From positions 1 to 51,832 of the forward strand of contig NZ_MDDS01000021.1 in the NCBI RefSeq assembly GCF_001721295.1: a DNA stretch of 51,832 nucleotides, read 5' to 3'. Position numbers and translations under genes: made by a program. How positions within the stretch are numbered: the stretch's first letter is position 1; each line of letters opens with the position of its first letter. Under the pieces are notes generated by a model. It was not told the origin of the DNA and ran no database searches. It was given only the letters and a program-made list of their open reading frames with translations. Below are positions 17,091 to 25,172 of this stretch, one piece after another. Source of the stretch: Sphingomonas turrisvirgatae. GTDB taxonomy: Bacteria > Pseudomonadota > Alphaproteobacteria > Sphingomonadales > Sphingomonadaceae.

Positions 17091-18052
17091 CCAGCGCCGC
17101 AGTTCCGGTCGTGCCCCTAGCGCCGCCACCACCAGTGGTGCTGGCCTACGGCATCGGCGTCGACAGCACCGCGCTGCTGATCGAGAAGCACGCGCGCGGC
17201 GAAGCGCCCGACCTGGTACTGACCGCCGATACCTCGGTCGAGAAGCCGGCAACCTACGAATATCTCGACGTGATCCGGCCCTGGATGCGCGATCGCGGTA
17301 TCCCGTTCGAGCTGGTCAGCTATGTCCCGCGACGATTCAAACATTGGCCGCCGTACTACGGCATCCTCGAGATGTGCCTGACCAATGCCACGCTGCCGAG
17401 CAAGTCGCTCGGCGGGTCGAGTTGCAGCCTCAAGTACAAGAAGGCGCCGCAGGACAAATTCCTGTCGACCTGGCAGCCAGCGGTCGACGCATGGGCGCGC
17501 GGGCAGCGTGTCGTCCGCCTGATCGGCTACGACGCCGGACCGCGCGACACCGCGCGCGCCAACCACGCGCTGTCGATCGACGATCCACTGTACGACTGCG
17601 AGTATCCCTTGCGGGACTGGCGATGGGACCGGCCCGACTGCGTCGCCCGCATCCAGGCTGAGGGTCTGCCGGTGCCGCCCAAATCGGCGTGCTGGCTGTG
17701 CATCGCCAACCACCCGGACGAGATCCGAGGGCTGCCACAATGGTGCCTGCGGCTCATCGTGCTGGTCGAAGCGCGTGCCGCACCGCGGCTGCACACGGTC
17801 GAGGGTCTGTGGCGCAGATCGACGCGCGCGCGCCCCGGGTCGATGACCGCCTTCATTCGCGACGAGCATCTCCTGCCGGCTGACGAGATCGACCGCATCA
17901 TCCGCGATGCGCCGCTCGACCTCATCCGGTTCCAGGACGTAGCGGCGGTGATCCCGCTCGCTGAGCGCCCGACGATGGGCGACTGGCTCGACCGCTTTCA
18001 TGCGGCCTTTCCCCAACGAGGCCGGGGACGAAGCGACGCGCTCGCCGCCTGA
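17087..18052 (+). CDS. PAPS-reductase-like PP-loop ATP pyrophosphatase A
   Basis: 321 residues. The PP-loop is YGIGVDSTA at 21-29, a variant of SGGxDS in which the two usual small residues are changed. Three cysteines stand at conserved-looking places: C113 in SSCSLKYK and C202/C205 in ACWLC. Enzymes of this superfamily adenylate a substrate with ATP and often carry an iron-sulphur cluster (CysH, DndC, TtcA). It is coupled by ATGA to the small gene before it. With the second PP-loop protein at 23007, the TGT-like protein at 18845 and the Mom-like protein at 19861 it makes a plausible nucleic-acid modification group. Substrate unknown. Confidence 0.75.
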   Translation: MTSAAVPVVPLAPPPPVVLAYGIGVDSTALLIEKHARGEAPDLVLTADTSVEKPATYEYLDVIRPWMRDRGIPFELVSYVPRRFKHWPPYYGILEMCLTNATLPSKSLGGSSCSLKYKKAPQDKFLSTWQPAVDAWARGQRVVRLIGYDAGPRDTARANHALSIDDPLYDCEYPLRDWRWDRPDCVARIQAEGLPVPPKSACWLCIANHPDEIRGLPQWCLRLIVLVEARAAPRLHTVEGLWRRSTRARPGSMTAFIRDEHLLPADEIDRIIRDAPLDLIRFQDVAAVIPLAERPTMGDWLDRFHAAFPQRGRGRSDALAA

Positions 18053-18095
18053 AGTCCCCGCCACCATCGCAATCGACCGAACGGAGGATCATCAC

Positions 18096-18455
18096 ATGAT
18101 TTCGACCGCAACCGAAACGCGCCTCGAAGCCGTCGCCCAGCTCAACGACCGTTGCCGCCAGGGGTTCGACCGCACCGCGAAGATCGTCATGACACGCGCG
18201 TGCCTCGGCGCGCTGTCGAACGGCACGCTTGCCTCGGAAGCCATCGCTCAGGCGCATGTCCTGCAGGCGCTGCGCCGCTACACTTTCCCCGCCGACTGTC
18301 CCGAGCGCGATCACGGCCAGTTCGAGCTGTCAGGCGAGACGATACACTTCCGTATCGATTATTATGATGCGTCGCTCGAATGGGGATCGGAAGACCCCGC
18401 CGATGCCAGCGTCACGCGCCGCGTCCTCACGCTCATGCTGCGCGAGGATCTGTGA
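18096..18455 (+). CDS. DUF3768 protein
   Basis: 119 residues. The C-terminal half reads FELSGETIHFRIDYYDASL then EWGSEDPADASVTRRVLTLM, which is the DUF3768 signature; the N-terminal half has the LNDRCRQ...KIVMTRACLGAL stretch of that family. DUF3768 proteins are small cytoplasmic proteins on alphaproteobacterial plasmids and have no known function. ACGGAGG precedes this ATG at a good distance. Stop and next start overlap (TGATG). Confidence 0.85.
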   Translation: MISTATETRLEAVAQLNDRCRQGFDRTAKIVMTRACLGALSNGTLASEAIAQAHVLQALRRYTFPADCPERDHGQFELSGETIHFRIDYYDASLEWGSEDPADASVTRRVLTLMLREDL

Positions 18456-18841
18456 TGTCGCGCTTCCGCCCGTCACCCGGCGACATCGCCGCAATCCGCG
18501 AGGCCGCCCGCCGCGAAGCGAATTTCGACCATGTCGGCGAGGTCGTGCTCGAAACAGGTCGCCGGCAAAGCCTCACCAACGGCGACGCGTCGATTAACTT
18601 CGCACTGATCTCGGACGATCCCGAATGGACGGACACCGACCTCGACGATCACGAGCCCTGGTCGGCGTTCACGCGTGGCGTCGAGCTGAGCGACGAGGGA
18701 CGTGGTCGGTTCGATTTCTATATCCGCCGCCGCGGCGACCCCCACCGCGATCTTCACGGTAACATCTCCATCGACGTCGAGAATGGTCACATCGTCAGGA
18801 TCTACGGCTATCCGGACAGCTACCCGCTAGCTGGCAGCTAG
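18455..18841 (+). CDS. Hypothetical protein, 128 aa
   Basis: Starts in a TGATG overlap with the DUF3768 gene and is therefore probably coupled. Acidic, with DDPEWTDTDLDDHEPW in the middle and a beta-rich end (RFDFYIRRRGDPHRD; ISIDVENGHIVRIYGYP). The stop codon is the last three bases of the second GCTAGCTG-type palindrome. No family recognised. Confidence 0.55.
   Translation: MSRFRPSPGDIAAIREAARREANFDHVGEVVLETGRRQSLTNGDASINFALISDDPEWTDTDLDDHEPWSAFTRGVELSDEGRGRFDFYIRRRGDPHRDLHGNISIDVENGHIVRIYGYPDSYPLAGS
18827..18841. repeat. 15-bp palindrome CTAGCTG-G-CAGCTAG, copy 2
   Basis: CTAGCTG (18827-18833) and CAGCTAG (18835-18841) are perfect complements; it supplies the TAG stop of the preceding gene and is three bases before the DpdA-like start. 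Reverse complement of the site at 1914-1928. Confidence 0.7.
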
Positions 18842-18844
18842 ACG

Positions 18845-19849
18845 ATGGCGATCGAGATCATCCTCGGCCTGCCGCATCTCGCCAACGGGCCAATCCTTCA
18901 GCGCGCGGTCGCGCTGCAAGCACCCGTGCTGATATCGGCCAATTGTCTATCGCGCTGGCGCAAGGCCGATGGCTGGCGAGAGTGGTCGGGGTGGCGCACC
19001 GGCACGCTCGCCAACGCGCGACCGCTCGCCAGCGTCGACCTTGATTCCGCCGGTTACACCATGATGGTCCGCTATGGTGGGCTTCCCTGGAGCATCGCCG
19101 ATTACATGGCGCTCGCGGCATCCTGGCCGTTCCGGCGCTTCTCGTCAGTCGATTACTGCTGCGAAGAGGGCGTTGCCCACGACCGCGAGGAAGTGCTCGA
19201 CCGCATCGCGCGCACCACCGCCACCAACCGCGAATGCTTCGCCCGCGCCGGCGACCTCGGCATCCGCGACCGGCTGATGCCCGTCCTCCAGGGCCGCGTG
19301 CCCGACGACTATGACCGTTCGCTCGACGCGATCGGCGGGCTTATCCTGCCCGGCGCCATTGTCGGGATAGGCAGCATGTGTCGGCGTCCGGTCCACGGTC
19401 GCGAAGGACTGATCGCCGTCGTCGAGCGGCTGACCCGCATCCTGCCGATCGGCGTCAAGGCGCACCTCTTTGGGGTGAAAGGCGACGCGCTCCCGTACCT
19501 CACCCCGTTCGCGCGCTGGATCGCGTCGATCGACAGCCAGGGATGGGGCGTGGGCGTGCGCCAGCACGCGCTCAAGCATCGCATCGCCAAGACAGATGCG
19601 CTCGCCGCCGACTTCATGGAACGCTGGTATCGCACGCAGTGCGCGCGAACGCTGGAACCTCCGCGACACATGTCCGAGGCCGCGTCGCCGTCTCCACCGC
19701 CACCAACAGCCGACCCCTGGGAATGCGCGATCGCGCAGGCCCGCGGCGAGATCCGCGCCCTAATCGAAAGCGACGACCTCGATCACGACGAAATCACCAC
19801 AGGGTGGATCGAGCAATGGGCGGCCGAAATCTACGCCGACGCGGCGTGA
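18845..19849 (+). CDS. DpdA/tRNA-guanine-transglycosylase-like protein
   Basis: 334 residues. The middle resembles the TGT barrel: SVDYC with D103 (position of the TGT general acid/base), LQGRVPDDYDRS at 148-159 (the QG substrate motif), GIGSMCRR at 174-181 and ASIDSQGW with D230 (position of the nucleophilic aspartate). The zinc site of tRNA-type TGT is not obvious. This matches what I recall of the short DpdA-like family; DpdA exchanges guanine for 7-deazaguanine in DNA. The dpdB-K partners are absent. It is followed by the Mom-like gene, with a gap of 11 bases. Proline-rich linker at 281-289. Function in DNA rather than RNA is an inference. Confidence 0.7.
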   Translation: MAIEIILGLPHLANGPILQRAVALQAPVLISANCLSRWRKADGWREWSGWRTGTLANARPLASVDLDSAGYTMMVRYGGLPWSIADYMALAASWPFRRFSSVDYCCEEGVAHDREEVLDRIARTTATNRECFARAGDLGIRDRLMPVLQGRVPDDYDRSLDAIGGLILPGAIVGIGSMCRRPVHGREGLIAVVERLTRILPIGVKAHLFGVKGDALPYLTPFARWIASIDSQGWGVGVRQHALKHRIAKTDALAADFMERWYRTQCARTLEPPRHMSEAASPSPPPPTADPWECAIAQARGEIRALIESDDLDHDEITTGWIEQWAAEIYADAA

Positions 19850-19860
19850 AGGAGACCGAG

Positions 19861-20676
19861 ATGCTCACCGACCGCTCCCAGCGCTGGCGCGACCGGCGCA
19901 GCCTGTTCGTTGCCGGCGACAGCGTGATCGACCCGCGCCGCTATGCCGTGGATGTCGTCGCCCACGATACCGCCCGCGCATTCCTCGCCGACCATCATTA
20001 CCTTCCGCGCTATCCCGCCGCCCAGCTTGCCTGCGGGCTGTTCGGTCCCGGCGACGCGGGCAGATCCGCGCTGGTCGGTCTCATCGTGTTTGGCGTGCCG
20101 GCGACCGGCGCGGTCATCACCCGGCACACCGGCTATGCCGATCCCGCTCGCGGCTGCGTGCTGCAGCGGCTTATCTGCCTGCCCTCGGTCGCCGCCAACG
20201 GCGAGAGTTTCTTCACGTCGCGCGCCTTCCGCCTCCTGCGTCTCGCCAAGCCCGGGATCGACGCCGTCGTCAGCTTCTCCGACCCCGCCTTCGGCCATTG
20301 CGGCGTCGTCTATGCCGCATTGTCGGGCGCCTATCGCGGTCGCACGAGGCCGCGGACAGTGCTGCGCATCGCCGGGGAGACGATCTCGGAGCGAACGCTG
20401 TCGAAGATCCGCAACCTCGAATCCGGCCACGCCGGGGCGATCGATCAGCTGGTCCGGCTCGGTGCGCCGAGGCCGGAGACAAACGAACACACCGCCGACT
20501 GGCTGACGCGGCTCCGCGCCGACGACCTGCTTCAGGCGCATCGGCAAAGCCCGCTGTTCACCTATTGCTTCGAACTGACGCGCGACGCGCGCCGCACCGC
20601 GCGCGATCTGCCCCGGCTTGCCTATCCGCGCCGCAGCGAGGCAATCCGCGAACAACTGTCAGGTCAGTACCGATAG
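19861..20676 (+). CDS. Mom-like adenine modification protein
   Basis: 271 residues from an ATG with AAGGAG before it. It matches the plasmid branch of the Mom family as I recall it: FLADHHYLPRYPAAQLACGLF at 41-61, LVGLIVFGVPAT at 71-82, ANGESFFTSRAFRLLRLAKP at 112-131, VVSFSDP at 136-142 and AYRGRTRPRT near 157. Mu Mom has a GNAT-like fold and converts adenine in DNA to N6-methylcarbamoyl adenine, protecting DNA from restriction. Such a role would suit a conjugative element, next to ArdC. The gene converges on, and overlaps by 13 bp, the secreted-protein gene on the minus strand. Confidence 0.75.
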   Translation: MLTDRSQRWRDRRSLFVAGDSVIDPRRYAVDVVAHDTARAFLADHHYLPRYPAAQLACGLFGPGDAGRSALVGLIVFGVPATGAVITRHTGYADPARGCVLQRLICLPSVAANGESFFTSRAFRLLRLAKPGIDAVVSFSDPAFGHCGVVYAALSGAYRGRTRPRTVLRIAGETISERTLSKIRNLESGHAGAIDQLVRLGAPRPETNEHTADWLTRLRADDLLQAHRQSPLFTYCFELTRDARRTARDLPRLAYPRRSEAIREQLSGQYR

Positions 20677-20912
20677 GAACGTCTTGCGGGTCGTTTGGAC
20701 GGACAGCGCAGCTTCGGATCACGCGCGTAATAACTGCACCGACGCGCTGTTCGCTTTCCCGCCAGGCCCTGACGCTGACGCAGCCGCTGCTGCGCGGCAG
20801 CTCCACCGGCCCAGCCCGTCATGACGGTCGGATCGACCTGCGGATTGACCTGTGCCGGTGCCGGCGTCGCCGCCGCCATCGCCAGGCCGAGCAGGATCAT
20901 CATCATCTTCAT
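20664..20912 (-). CDS. Small secreted basic protein, 82 aa
   Basis: Signal peptide MKMMMILLGLAMAAATPAPAQ with a likely cleavage after APA-Q, then a mature part rich in Gln/Arg (QQRLRQRQGLAGKRTARR) with two cysteines that may form a disulphide. GGGAGA precedes the ATG. Similar in build to the secreted proteins at 24731 and 48067, so the three may be related. No family name known to me. Confidence 0.6.
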   Translation of the reverse strand: MKMMMILLGLAMAAATPAPAQVNPQVDPTVMTGWAGGAAAQQRLRQRQGLAGKRTARRCSYYARDPKLRCPSKRPARRSYRY

Positions 20913-20964
20913 CGCGATCTCCCGAATCCGCCATAGCGGATCATCCGGGGTTTGGCATCGGCCC

Positions 20965-21039
20965 CGCGCCGAAAGGCGCGCACATGAGGGAAGCGGGAGC
21001 GGGCGGCATGTCACCGACATGCCGGAAGGAGCACCGCCC
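20965..21039 (+). promoter_or_regulatory. Structured leader (family member 5)
   Basis: Hairpin CGCGCC-GAAA-GGCGCG (20965-20980, GNRA loop), purine tract gagggaagcgggagcggg (20986-21003), then CGGCATGTC-ACC-GACATGCCG (21004-21024), a perfect 9-bp stem. GGAAGGAG overlaps its 3-prime edge and GTG at 21040 follows. Confidence 0.6.
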
Positions 21040-21333
21040 GTGGATATCCATCTCGCCATCGCCAGCGTCCGGGCCGACGCTGCCCGCATCGCGCGTTACA
21101 CCGATCGACGCGACCGTTTCCTAGACGCGCTGGACTGGTCCGCGATCGACGAACAGACGGCACGCGAGGCCGCGATGCTCGACGATCTGCTCGCCGGCGA
21201 TCTCGCCGATGCCGCGCTCTACATCCTCTGGCTGGAAGAACGCATCGCCAGCGGCGAAACCGATGTTCCCGGCGTTCTTCGTTTCTACCCGCACCCGCGC
21301 CCCTGGCACGCCGAATGGATCTCGCTGCACTGA
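21040..21333 (+). CDS. Hypothetical protein, 97 aa (GTG start)
   Basis: The GTG is chosen because AAGGAG lies eight bases before it; an in-frame ATG at 21019 falls inside the leader stem. The protein is helical (DIHLAIASVRADAARIARY; EAAMLDDLLAGDLADAALYI) and ends FYPHPRPWHAEW. No family recognised. Confidence 0.55.
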   Translation: MDIHLAIASVRADAARIARYTDRRDRFLDALDWSAIDEQTAREAAMLDDLLAGDLADAALYILWLEERIASGETDVPGVLRFYPHPRPWHAEWISLH

Positions 21334-21349
21334 CGTTGAGAGGACCGCC

Positions 21350-21664
21350 ATGAGCCGCCACCAGTTTCCCGGCATTGAACCCGGCACCAGCGTCAGCATC
21401 GGGTGGGACCGCCCGCTCGCCACGTTCTTCGTGCAGGTCCTGCGCCCGCACCCCCATCTCGAGGGCGAGGACGAAACCGTCGCATGGCACGGCGCGCACC
21501 CCGGCGAGCTGACCTCAGCGGCAGCCGCCGTCACCATCGCCTCGCGCTGGGCCGACCTACCCGCCGATCTCGCGATCACTCTCGAGACCGACCGGCTGAT
21601 GACGCTCGGCCAGTCCGATGGCGAGGCGCAGATCGCCATCAAGCGCCGCTTCTTCGGCGACTGA
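21350..21664 (+). CDS. Hypothetical protein, 104 aa
   Basis: Starts 16 bases after the previous stop, with GAGAGGA before the ATG. Beta-rich N-terminus (TSVSIGWDRPLATFFVQVL) and a helix near residue 60. Reads as a small globular protein of an unknown plasmid family. Confidence 0.6.
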   Translation: MSRHQFPGIEPGTSVSIGWDRPLATFFVQVLRPHPHLEGEDETVAWHGAHPGELTSAAAAVTIASRWADLPADLAITLETDRLMTLGQSDGEAQIAIKRRFFGD

Positions 21665-21675
21665 GCACCCGACGA

Positions 21676-21730
21676 GAAAGGGGAGGGGGATGGGGCGCGT
21701 CGATCAATGACGATCGACGGAGAGCCCCAT
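21676..21730 (+). promoter_or_regulatory. Structured leader (family member 6) enclosing start codon
   Basis: After gaaaggggaggggg, ATGGGGC (21690-21696) pairs with GCCCCAT (21724-21730), and inside it CGTCGATC (21698-21705) pairs with GATCGACG (21712-21719). The GGAGA ribosome-binding site is in the internal loop and the start codon's first two bases are in the outer stem. Confidence 0.65.
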
Positions 21731-22238
21731 GCCCTATTTCATCGATCTCGGCGCCGGTCCCGCCGAGGAAGACTGCGCGCAACTCGGGCAGTCACCCGAC
21801 TTCGACACCCTCAACCGCCTCGAAATCGCGGTCTACAAGTCCGCGCTGATCGCGCGCTACGGCCCGCCACCCCCCGGATGCCGCCTCGCCGGCCTATCCA
21901 ACGCCCACGACTTCGGACGCTATGTCGAACTCGTCCTCCATATCGAGAACGAGCTCGACGAGGCCGTCGCCGACTATGCGACGCGCGTCGAGGAGGGGCT
22001 CGCGACCTGGCGCGAGGCGGGCTTCACCGCGCCGGTCGAGTATAACGGCGAGACGCCGAGCATCGTTCATGCCGATCCGGCCGATGCCGTCATCAGCGCG
22101 CTGCTGATTACCCGGCCCGGGCTGAACGGTGTTTTCCCGATCCCGGATTTCGCGGTCCTGCACGGCAATCTCACGCAGGCATACCCCGCCGAGGCCGCGG
22201 TCGCGCAGGCGCGTCTCGCCGAGGCCGCGGACGCCTGA
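21729..22238 (+). CDS. Hypothetical protein, 169 aa
   Basis: Begins MPYFIDLGAGPAEEDCAQLG. Helical centre (YVELVLHIENELDEAVADY) and an alanine-rich end. No motif recognised. Its initiation region is folded into the leader hairpin, so it is the clearest case for translational control by that element. Confidence 0.6.
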   Translation: MPYFIDLGAGPAEEDCAQLGQSPDFDTLNRLEIAVYKSALIARYGPPPPGCRLAGLSNAHDFGRYVELVLHIENELDEAVADYATRVEEGLATWREAGFTAPVEYNGETPSIVHADPADAVISALLITRPGLNGVFPIPDFAVLHGNLTQAYPAEAAVAQARLAEAADA

Positions 22239-22283
22239 ACGCGACCGCGTGCCACCATTTTCCCACCATTTCGGAGCAATCCC

Positions 22284-23000
22284 ATGGCGAACACCTACAC
22301 CAAGGCCGCGTTCACGCTGACGGTGACGATCGAGGAAGCGGCCATGCTGCGCGCTGCCGAACAGGCGGTCGATATCCTCGACACCAACGGCGACGACGCC
22401 GATCTCGCGCTCGGCTATGACAGCCTCGGCACGCGCTTCCACAGCCTGTTCCCGCCGAAGGGCGCGAGCCGGTTCGAAAACTTTCTCGCCCTGTTCGATG
22501 ACTGGCATTTCCCTTACCTCGACTGCCGGATCGACATCACCGAACCCGATGGCTCAGGCAATTGCCGCGCCACCTTTTCGGGCGATCAGTTCGGGATCGG
22601 GCCGGTCGCCGGCCTGATCCAGATCGTCTGCAAGTCCGCGCTCCCCTGCGGGTTCGCGTGGATCGCCGACTGCGACAAGCTGCGCCCCGGCGAGTTCGGA
22701 GGCGGCTGCGTCATCATCACCGAGGCGGGGCTGACGTTCCACAGCACCCAGGACATCCTCGATCACGCCGCGCGCAGCAACGCGGCCAAACCCGATGCGC
22801 ATGCCCACGAGGGTCGATACGGCTTCGTTCTCGCATCGCGCGACCAGGACGGCCACGCCACCTTCTGGAACAATGACGACGGCTTCGGGACGCTCGCCAG
22901 CGCTACCGTGTTCTCTGAGGCCGAGGCCCGCGCGCACGATCCGGTCATCGCCAACGACGAACCCGAGTGGCTGGCGCTGCCGGCACCGCTCGCGGCCTGA
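22284..23000 (+). CDS. Hypothetical protein, 238 aa
   Basis: GGAG precedes the ATG. Several cysteines (DCRID, SGNC, QIVCKSALPCGF, ADCDKL, GGGC) are spread through the middle and could form a metal site or be incidental. The C-terminal part has GFVLASRDQDGHATFWNNDDG. Cytoplasmic. No family recognised. It is followed, after six bases, by the second PP-loop enzyme and may be part of the same unit. Confidence 0.6.
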   Translation: MANTYTKAAFTLTVTIEEAAMLRAAEQAVDILDTNGDDADLALGYDSLGTRFHSLFPPKGASRFENFLALFDDWHFPYLDCRIDITEPDGSGNCRATFSGDQFGIGPVAGLIQIVCKSALPCGFAWIADCDKLRPGEFGGGCVIITEAGLTFHSTQDILDHAARSNAAKPDAHAHEGRYGFVLASRDQDGHATFWNNDDGFGTLASATVFSEAEARAHDPVIANDEPEWLALPAPLAA

Positions 23001-23006
23001 ACGCCC

Positions 23007-24128
23007 ATGTTCATCGACATCGGACGCGGCCTGGTCGCCGGCCTACCGGCGATCGCCCTGCCGCCCGCCATCCTCGACGCGATCGAACGCGGCGCATGGA
23101 TCGTCTTCAACCTGTCGGGCGGCAAGGACAGCTCGGCCGCGATGTTCGCGGTCAACCTGATCCTCGACGCCCTCGGCCACCCACGCGAGCGGCGTATCGC
23201 CATTCATGCCGACCTCGGCCGCGCCGAGTGGGACGAGACGCCCGCGACGGTCGAGGATCTCGCTGCCCGTGCCGGCGTGCCGCTGACGATCGTCCGGCGC
23301 AACGCCGGCGACCTGTTCGACCGCTGGGCCACCCGCTTCGCCAACGGCAAGGCGCGCTACGAGGCGCTCGAAACCTACAATCTCATCGGCCCCTGGTCCT
23401 CCTCCGCGCTGCGCTTCTGCACATCGGAGATGAAGGCCCATGTGATCGGGCCGTATCTGGCGAAGCTGCTGCGCGGCCAGACCGTCATCAACGTGCTCGG
23501 GCTGCGCCGCGACGAGAGCGTCGCGCGATCGCGCACCCCCGAATGGAAAGCCGACACGCGCTACGCCGCTGCCGGCAATCCGCACGGCACCGCGATGATG
23601 CTGTGGAATCCGATCACGCACTGGACGACGCCGCAGGTCTTCGCCGCGCACGACACGCTCGGCATCCCGCTGCACGTCGCCTACACCTGCTACCGGTCGT
23701 CGCGGCTGTCGTGCCGCTTCTGCGTCCTCCAGTCGCTCGGCGACGCCCAGGCATCGGCTTCGGCGCCGGCGAACCGCCCCGCGCTGCTCCACCTGGTCGC
23801 CCTCGAGGCGACCTCGACCTTCTCGTTCCAGCCCGCGCGCTGGCTCGCCGACGTCGCACCGCATCGCATACCGGGCAATTTGCGTAACCGGATTACCGTC
23901 GCCAAGGCCGACGCCGCCGAGCGGCGACGGCTCGAAGCCGCGATGCCGCCCGAGCTGCGCTACGTCAAAGGCTGGCCGCCGCGCATCCCCACCATCGAGG
24001 AGGCCGGCGTCATCGCCTTGTCCCGCGCGCCGATCCTCGCGCGGCACGGCCTCGCCAACCTCTATCCCGATGCCGGCGCGGTCCGTGACCGCTTCGCCGG
24101 CCTCATCGCGCTCAAACGCGCCGCCTGA
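23007..24128 (+). CDS. PAPS-reductase-like PP-loop ATP pyrophosphatase B
   Basis: 373 residues with a canonical PP-loop LSGGKDSSA at 36-44. Four cysteines are well placed for a 4Fe-4S cluster: C138 in LRFCTSEMK, C228, C236 and C239 in CYRSSRLSCRFC. The GLRRDES segment near 165 and the PITHWTTPQVFAAHD segment near 202 are typical of the CysH/DndC-type PAPS-reductase family. Enzymes of this group move sulphur or activate it for DNA phosphorothioation (DndC) or sulphate assimilation (CysH). No dndA/B/D/E or cys genes are nearby. No clear ribosome-binding site: it may depend on coupling to the gene before it. Together with the other PP-loop protein and the DpdA- and Mom-like genes, it suggests DNA modification. 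Confidence 0.8.
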   Translation: MFIDIGRGLVAGLPAIALPPAILDAIERGAWIVFNLSGGKDSSAAMFAVNLILDALGHPRERRIAIHADLGRAEWDETPATVEDLAARAGVPLTIVRRNAGDLFDRWATRFANGKARYEALETYNLIGPWSSSALRFCTSEMKAHVIGPYLAKLLRGQTVINVLGLRRDESVARSRTPEWKADTRYAAAGNPHGTAMMLWNPITHWTTPQVFAAHDTLGIPLHVAYTCYRSSRLSCRFCVLQSLGDAQASASAPANRPALLHLVALEATSTFSFQPARWLADVAPHRIPGNLRNRITVAKADAAERRRLEAAMPPELRYVKGWPPRIPTIEEAGVIALSRAPILARHGLANLYPDAGAVRDRFAGLIALKRAA

Positions 24129-24153
24129 TCCCCCTCTTCAAGGAGACCCTGAC

Positions 24154-24702
24154 ATGGCCGATATCACCGATCTCCCCGTGATGACCCGCGACGACGCGAT
24201 CGCAGCAGGTTTTGCGGGCTACAACAACGTACCCCACAAGCCGATCGACGTGCCCGACGGTGCGTTCACGATCACGGCGAAAACCAGCGAGGGTCGCCGT
24301 GTGACCTTCTGCTTTCTCGAAAAGACCTATGGTGGCCCGTCGCGCTTCATCGACATCCAGTTCCACGATCGCGGCACCACGATCCCCAACGCCGATAACG
24401 GGGTATCACCCACCTTCAACGCGTTCGCGATCACGCGTGGCGGCAAGTTCGTCGCCGACAGTCGCCCGCTCGACGAGGACATCAAGCCCTCGATCCTCGT
24501 ACTGATGCTCGACAAGGCCGGGGACGAACCCGCGCGTTCCGCGACCAGGCCGGCGCCGATGAAGGATCGTGATCTCGCCGATCTGCTCGGCCGCGCAGCG
24601 GCCGTCGTCGCCGACCCCGACAGCGAAATCCGCTCGCACCGCGATGACCTTGTCGACCTGCTCAACGCCGAGGCCGCGATCAGGCGGGCGCGCCCTTCAT
24701 GA
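24154..24702 (+). CDS. Hypothetical protein, 182 aa
   Basis: AAGGAG precedes the ATG. Beta-rich in residues 40-100 (GAFTITAKTSEGRRVTFCFLE; FIDIQFHDRG) and helical at the end (RDLADLLGRAAAVVADP). No recognised family or signal. Codon use is like the neighbours. Confidence 0.6.
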   Translation: MADITDLPVMTRDDAIAAGFAGYNNVPHKPIDVPDGAFTITAKTSEGRRVTFCFLEKTYGGPSRFIDIQFHDRGTTIPNADNGVSPTFNAFAITRGGKFVADSRPLDEDIKPSILVLMLDKAGDEPARSATRPAPMKDRDLADLLGRAAAVVADPDSEIRSHRDDLVDLLNAEAAIRRARPS

Positions 24703-24730
24703 CCATGCCATCGCGCGCACCGCCGCAATC

Positions 24731-25024
24731 CTAATATCCTGCACGGCGACAGGCGGCAGCCAGCTGCGCGACCTTTGCATTGCGCGGTCCGAGATCGGCT
24801 CGCGCCATTGGCAGCGACTTCGTGCAGATCGTCCGCTCGTCATCATATCGCGCGCTGCGCTGCATTTGCGCGGCGCGTGCCGAGCGTCCGCTCGCGCGCC
24901 GCTCCTCGGATTGCGTCACGCCGTCCTGCGACAGGGTGCCGGTCAATCCGCCCATGTCGAATACCTGAGCCTGGCCCGGCGTCGCGACGCACGCGGCAAG
25001 GACGGCTCCGATTGCCAGTTTCAT
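24731..25024 (-). CDS. Small secreted protein, 97 aa
   Basis: Signal peptide MKLAIGAVLAACVATPGQAQ, followed by a hydrophilic, Arg/Gln-rich helix (SEERRASGRSARAAQMQRSA) and two cysteines near the end. GGGAGA lies before the ATG. Its layout matches the proteins at 20664 and 48067: signal, Arg-rich part, Cys. Function unknown; likely periplasmic. Confidence 0.6.
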   Translation of the reverse strand: MKLAIGAVLAACVATPGQAQVFDMGGLTGTLSQDGVTQSEERRASGRSARAAQMQRSARYDDERTICTKSLPMARADLGPRNAKVAQLAAACRRAGY

Positions 25025-25100
25025 TTCCGGTCTCCCGTTCTGGTCAATGCTCCGACCTACCCCATTCGGCCTGAAATGTCGAAATCGACGCCATCGCCCG

Positions 25101-25172
25101 GAAGAGGGGAGGGGGAACGGGAAGACCGAACCGGGAGGATCGTCCGACCCGGTGACAACCGGAGCCGGCACC
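25101..25172 (+). promoter_or_regulatory. Structured leader (family member 7)
   Basis: Purine tract gaagaggggagggggaacgg is followed by ACCGGG (25130-25135) paired with CCCGGT (25148-25153), with a smaller GGA-TCG-TCC inside. GGAGCC lies before ATG 25173. Confidence 0.5.

Noticed and set aside
17087..24128. A complete Dnd phosphorothioation or Dpd deazaguanine system
   Set aside because: Only single-enzyme look-alikes are present; dndA/B/D/E and dpdB-K are not found in the window.
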